Source: Listeria welshimeri serovar 6b str. SLCC5334 (lineage in GTDB: Bacteria > Bacillota > Bacilli > Lactobacillales > Listeriaceae). From it: a DNA stretch of 64,000 nucleotides. The stretch covers positions 1,550,001 through 1,614,000 of the forward strand of contig NC_008555.1 of NCBI RefSeq assembly GCF_000060285.1, written 5' to 3'. Shown here piece by piece: positions 61,358 to 64,000 of the stretch; positions within the stretch are counted from its first letter, which is position 1; each line of letters opens with the position of its first letter. Below the pieces are notes generated by a model. It had not been told where the DNA came from and made no database searches. It saw nothing but the letters and a program-made list of their open reading frames with translations. Made by a program: the position numbers and the translations under genes.

Positions 61358-62569
61358 TTAAAATAAATCTGCAAATTCATCTTTCACTTGTGTATTTTCC
61401 GTAATGTTAACTGTGATGGTTTCAATATTATCTAATGCTTTCGTTATTAAACTATCAAAATCAGTAAAACTTTCATAACGCTCGATTTTATCTAGTTTCG
61501 GTTTTGTTTTAGGGGAAGGTGGCGTAAAAATTGTACAGCAATCTTCAAATGGTTGGACAGATAAATTATAAGTATCAATTTTTTGTGCTATTTGAATAAT
61601 TTCATTTTTGTCCATCGAAACAACTGGACGGATAATTGGAGTTGTAGTTACTGCATTAATTGCTAGCATACTTTCTAATGTTTGACTGGCAACTTGTCCC
61701 AAGCTTTCTCCATTAACAATTGCTAACCCATTTCTTTTACGACGAAGTTCATCTGTAATCTTAAGCATCATTCGACGTGTAACAGTCATAATCACACTTT
61801 CAGGAATTTGCTGCTTAATCATTTCTTGAATCTCAGTAAATGGAACAATGTGCATTTTCACTTCGCCGCCATATTTTGCTAATTTTGCTGCAAGATCCAC
61901 TGCTTTTTGTTTTGCCTGTTCACTTGTGTAAGGTGGACTATGAAAATGCACCGCTTCAATTTCCACACCACGTTTTTGCGCTAAATAGCCCGCCACTGGA
62001 CTATCAATTCCACCAGATAGCATTAACATTGCTCGACCTGATGAACCAACTGGAAGACCTGCTGCCCCAATAATTGTTCGACATGACAAAAACACGCCTT
62101 CTTTTCGTACATCTATCGTTAATTTCACATCGGGATTTTTTACATTTACTGATAAATCTTCTATATTTTGCAACACATAAGCACCGATTTCTTGATTTAT
62201 TTCATTCGAATCAAGTGGGAACTCTCGGTGGCTTCGTCTTGCAGCTACTTTAAAAGTACCATTTTGCTCGTGAACATCTTGAACTAAGGCCAGTGCCGCA
62301 TTTTTTACTTCATCTAGCTCTAAGTTCACTCGGACAGCTGGACTAAATGATTGAATGCCAAAAATTGGTTTCAAACGTTCTTCTGCAAGCTTGTGATCTT
62401 CCCCGTTCAAAATAATGTACATCCGGTCGCGTTCTCCGTGAATACGCACTTCTGGCAAATCTTTCATTGCCCGTTTTACATTATGCGCTAGCCTTGTCAC
62501 AAATTGCTTTCTGTTTTTTCCTTTAGTAGATAATTCTCCATATCTAATTAATATACGATCAAATTCCAA
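61358..62569 (-). CDS. thiI: tRNA 4-thiouridine synthase / thiamine sulfurtransferase ThiI
   Basis: 403 residues. The ferredoxin-like and THUMP domains fill the first 165 residues. The PP-loop is AMLMLSGGIDSPVAGYL. There is no C-terminal rhodanese domain, as is normal for Firmicute ThiI, so sulfur is passed directly from the partner desulfurase encoded one base upstream. It makes s4U8 in tRNA. Confidence 0.96.
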   Translation of the reverse strand: MEFDRILIRYGELSTKGKNRKQFVTRLAHNVKRAMKDLPEVRIHGERDRMYIILNGEDHKLAEERLKPIFGIQSFSPAVRVNLELDEVKNAALALVQDVHEQNGTFKVAARRSHREFPLDSNEINQEIGAYVLQNIEDLSVNVKNPDVKLTIDVRKEGVFLSCRTIIGAAGLPVGSSGRAMLMLSGGIDSPVAGYLAQKRGVEIEAVHFHSPPYTSEQAKQKAVDLAAKLAKYGGEVKMHIVPFTEIQEMIKQQIPESVIMTVTRRMMLKITDELRRKRNGLAIVNGESLGQVASQTLESMLAINAVTTTPIIRPVVSMDKNEIIQIAQKIDTYNLSVQPFEDCCTIFTPPSPKTKPKLDKIERYESFTDFDSLITKALDNIETITVNITENTQVKDEFADLF

Positions 62570-62570
62570 T

Positions 62571-63710
62571 TTATTTCACCACTTTATTTAGATTTTCAAT
62601 AATTTCTTGCAATTTTTGAATAAAAATTTTCGCCTCTGACAAACGATTTTCATAAGAGAGACTCACTCTTACTGCACCAGTTGCCTCTTCATCTGTTACG
62701 CCCATTGCTTTCAACGTACTACTTGCCAATTTTTGTTTAGAAGAACAAGCGCTTGTTGTTGAAATGTAAATATCTTCTTTTTCAAGTGCATGAACTAGGA
62801 CTTCCCCGCGATGACCTTTTGCCGAAAAACAAATGATATGCGGAGCGGCAACACTTTTTTTCGTATGAACGGTCATATCTGGCATATAAGCAATTTCTGA
62901 TAGTAAATAATCGCGAATTTCGATTAATTCTGAGGTATTTTGTTCGTTTTCCAGAGCTAACCTTAAAGCTTTAGCCAAAGCAACTCCTCCAGCTAAATTT
63001 TCTGTTCCACTACGATAGCCCATTTCCTGACCACCACCAAGAATTTCTGGATGCAAATGAACATTTTTCTTTTTAAAAAGGACTCCCGTTCCACGCAAAG
63101 CATGAAATTTATGCCCTGAAAAAGTAAGTAAATCAATCGCCATTTGTCCGATTTCTAAAGGAACCTTGCCAATACCTTGAACAAAATCAACATGAAAGAA
63201 AGTATGTTCTCGATTAGCAATTGTTTCACCAATTTCTTGAAGAGGCTGAATACTTCCCACTTCATTATTTACACCCATAATTGAAATTAAAATCGTTTCT
63301 TTTGTTAAAGCAGCTTTTAATTCCTCTAAATCAATCACACCATTTTTATTTACTTGTAAATAGGTTACTCTAAAACCGTTACTTTCCAATTCTTCCATTA
63401 CTATTCGCACTGATGGATGTTCGATACGCGAAGTAATAATATGATTTCCACGATTTTTATAACTATAAGCAAGCCCTTTTATTGCTAAATTGTTCCCTTC
63501 TGAGCCACCAGATGTAAAAATAATTTCTTCTGATAAAACGCCAAGCATAGTGGCTATTTGTTTTCTAGATGTATCCAGCAATTCTTTAGATTTAGCCCCA
63601 AAACGATGAAGTGAAGATGGATTAGCAAAGTAATTACTAGCTACTTTCGTATATGTTTCAAGCACGGCATCATTTGGCTTAGTTGTCGCACTATTATCGA
63701 AATAAATCAT
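62571..63710 (-). CDS. iscS: Cysteine desulfurase (IscS/NifZ-like)
   Basis: 379 residues, PLP class V. The N-terminus is YFDNSATTKP, the PLP lysine lies in LLTFSGHKFHALRGTG and the catalytic cysteine in STTSACSSKQ. It takes sulfur from cysteine as a persulfide. Its gene ends one base before thiI starts, so it is the dedicated sulfur donor for ThiI, like B. subtilis NifZ. Confidence 0.95.
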   Translation of the reverse strand: MIYFDNSATTKPNDAVLETYTKVASNYFANPSSLHRFGAKSKELLDTSRKQIATMLGVLSEEIIFTSGGSEGNNLAIKGLAYSYKNRGNHIITSRIEHPSVRIVMEELESNGFRVTYLQVNKNGVIDLEELKAALTKETILISIMGVNNEVGSIQPLQEIGETIANREHTFFHVDFVQGIGKVPLEIGQMAIDLLTFSGHKFHALRGTGVLFKKKNVHLHPEILGGGQEMGYRSGTENLAGGVALAKALRLALENEQNTSELIEIRDYLLSEIAYMPDMTVHTKKSVAAPHIICFSAKGHRGEVLVHALEKEDIYISTTSACSSKQKLASSTLKAMGVTDEEATGAVRVSLSYENRLSEAKIFIQKLQEIIENLNKVVK

Positions 63711-63785
63711 AAAAAATTGATTCTCCTCCCAAATATTCCACTCTCCATTTTATCATAATTCCAACACTTTCCAACTACTATTTTC

Positions 63786-63833
63786 ATAAAAAAACAGGAT
63801 TTCTATTGTACTAATAGAAATCCTTGTTTTATG
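63786..63833 (-). terminator. Terminator of ezrA
   Basis: Inverted repeat AACAGGATTTCTATT / AATAGAAATCCTTGTT at about 63792-63830 with T-run TTTTTTTATG in the minus direction, just after the ezrA stop. Confidence 0.85.
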
Positions 63834-63836
63834 GCT

Positions 63837-64000
63837 TTATTCGATATCATCTACACTTACTTTTGATTCATAAGCTTTTTCGACTTTTTTAAATGCACCG
63901 GTTTCTACTTTTTCAAGTGCTGTTACAGCAATTTCAAGTGCTTTTTTATATTGATAATCGTTGTAAAAATGATTTTCAGCTTGAACTAGCTCATCTGCCA
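63837..64000 (-). CDS. ezrA: Septation ring formation regulator EzrA, C-terminal end (cut by window edge)
   Basis: Only the last 54 codons are visible, ending ADELVQAENHFYNDYQYKKALEIAVTALEKVETGAFKKVEKAYESKVSVDDIE. The end fits the C-terminus of EzrA, a membrane-anchored coiled-coil protein that restrains FtsZ ring formation. The position next to the desulfurase-thiI pair matches B. subtilis. The stop codon is at 63837-63839. Confidence 0.85.
   Translation of the reverse strand, partial: ADELVQAENHFYNDYQYKKALEIAVTALEKVETGAFKKVEKAYESKVSVDDIE

Overview
This is a 64 kb stretch of low-GC Firmicute chromosome made almost entirely of housekeeping genes. Gene order, protein sequences and the lack of sporulation genes at places where Bacillus subtilis has them point to Listeria. 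From memory the order matches the L. monocytogenes block lmo1537 to lmo1594, but species-level assignment would need an alignment. Nearly every gene is on the minus strand, so transcription runs from high to low coordinates. Only three genes (a proline peptidase-like gene, a universal stress protein and an NAD kinase) are on the plus strand. I see no prophage, insertion sequence, CRISPR array, tRNA or rRNA. Two genes are cut by the window edges: obgE at the left and ezrA at the right.

Layout from left to right. 1-4.6 kb: obgE, the glycerol genes glpF-glpK and the ribosomal operon rplU-prp-rpmA with an L21-type leader. 4.6-12 kb: an RNase E/G homologue, minCD, mreBCD, a possible 36-residue membrane protein, radC and comC. 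12-25 kb: folC, valS with a T-box, the haem operon hemACDBL, engB, and thrS with a T-box. 25-32 kb: the replication and repair genes nrdR-dnaB-dnaI, then polA-mutM-coaE. 32-41 kb: central carbon and lipid genes (ytwI-citZ-citC, fxsA, pfkA, pyk, accDA). 41-56 kb: dnaE, nrnA, a CBS/hotdog regulator, a metallohydrolase, the peptidase, ald, usp, ytxK-ackA, tpx, and sppA with an RDD protein, then nadK. 56-64 kb: the arginine operon argCJBDF, then iscS-thiI for thiouridine/thiamine sulfur transfer, then ezrA.

Regulation can be read directly in several places. There are two T-box leaders (valS, specifier GUC; thrS, probable specifier ACC). glpF has a leader terminator that fits GlpP-type antitermination, with a cre site on its promoter. 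A CcpC-type dyad lies in the promoter spacer of ytwI-citZ-citC, an ArgR-like site lies in the argC promoter spacer, an A4-N5-T4 ComK-type box lies upstream of comC, and usp has a sigma-B-like promoter. Many convergent or tandem gene pairs are separated by strong hairpin terminators.

The clearest biological theme is absence. Compared with the B. subtilis order as I recall it, the slots for spo0B, spoIVFAB, spoIIB, spoVID-ysxE, ytrHI and ytfIJ are empty or hold other genes, and mdh and phoPR are missing between polA and citC. I found no convincing undescribed multi-gene system. The best candidates for something new are small: the 36-codon ORF between mreB and radC, and the structured accA-pfkA intergenic region.
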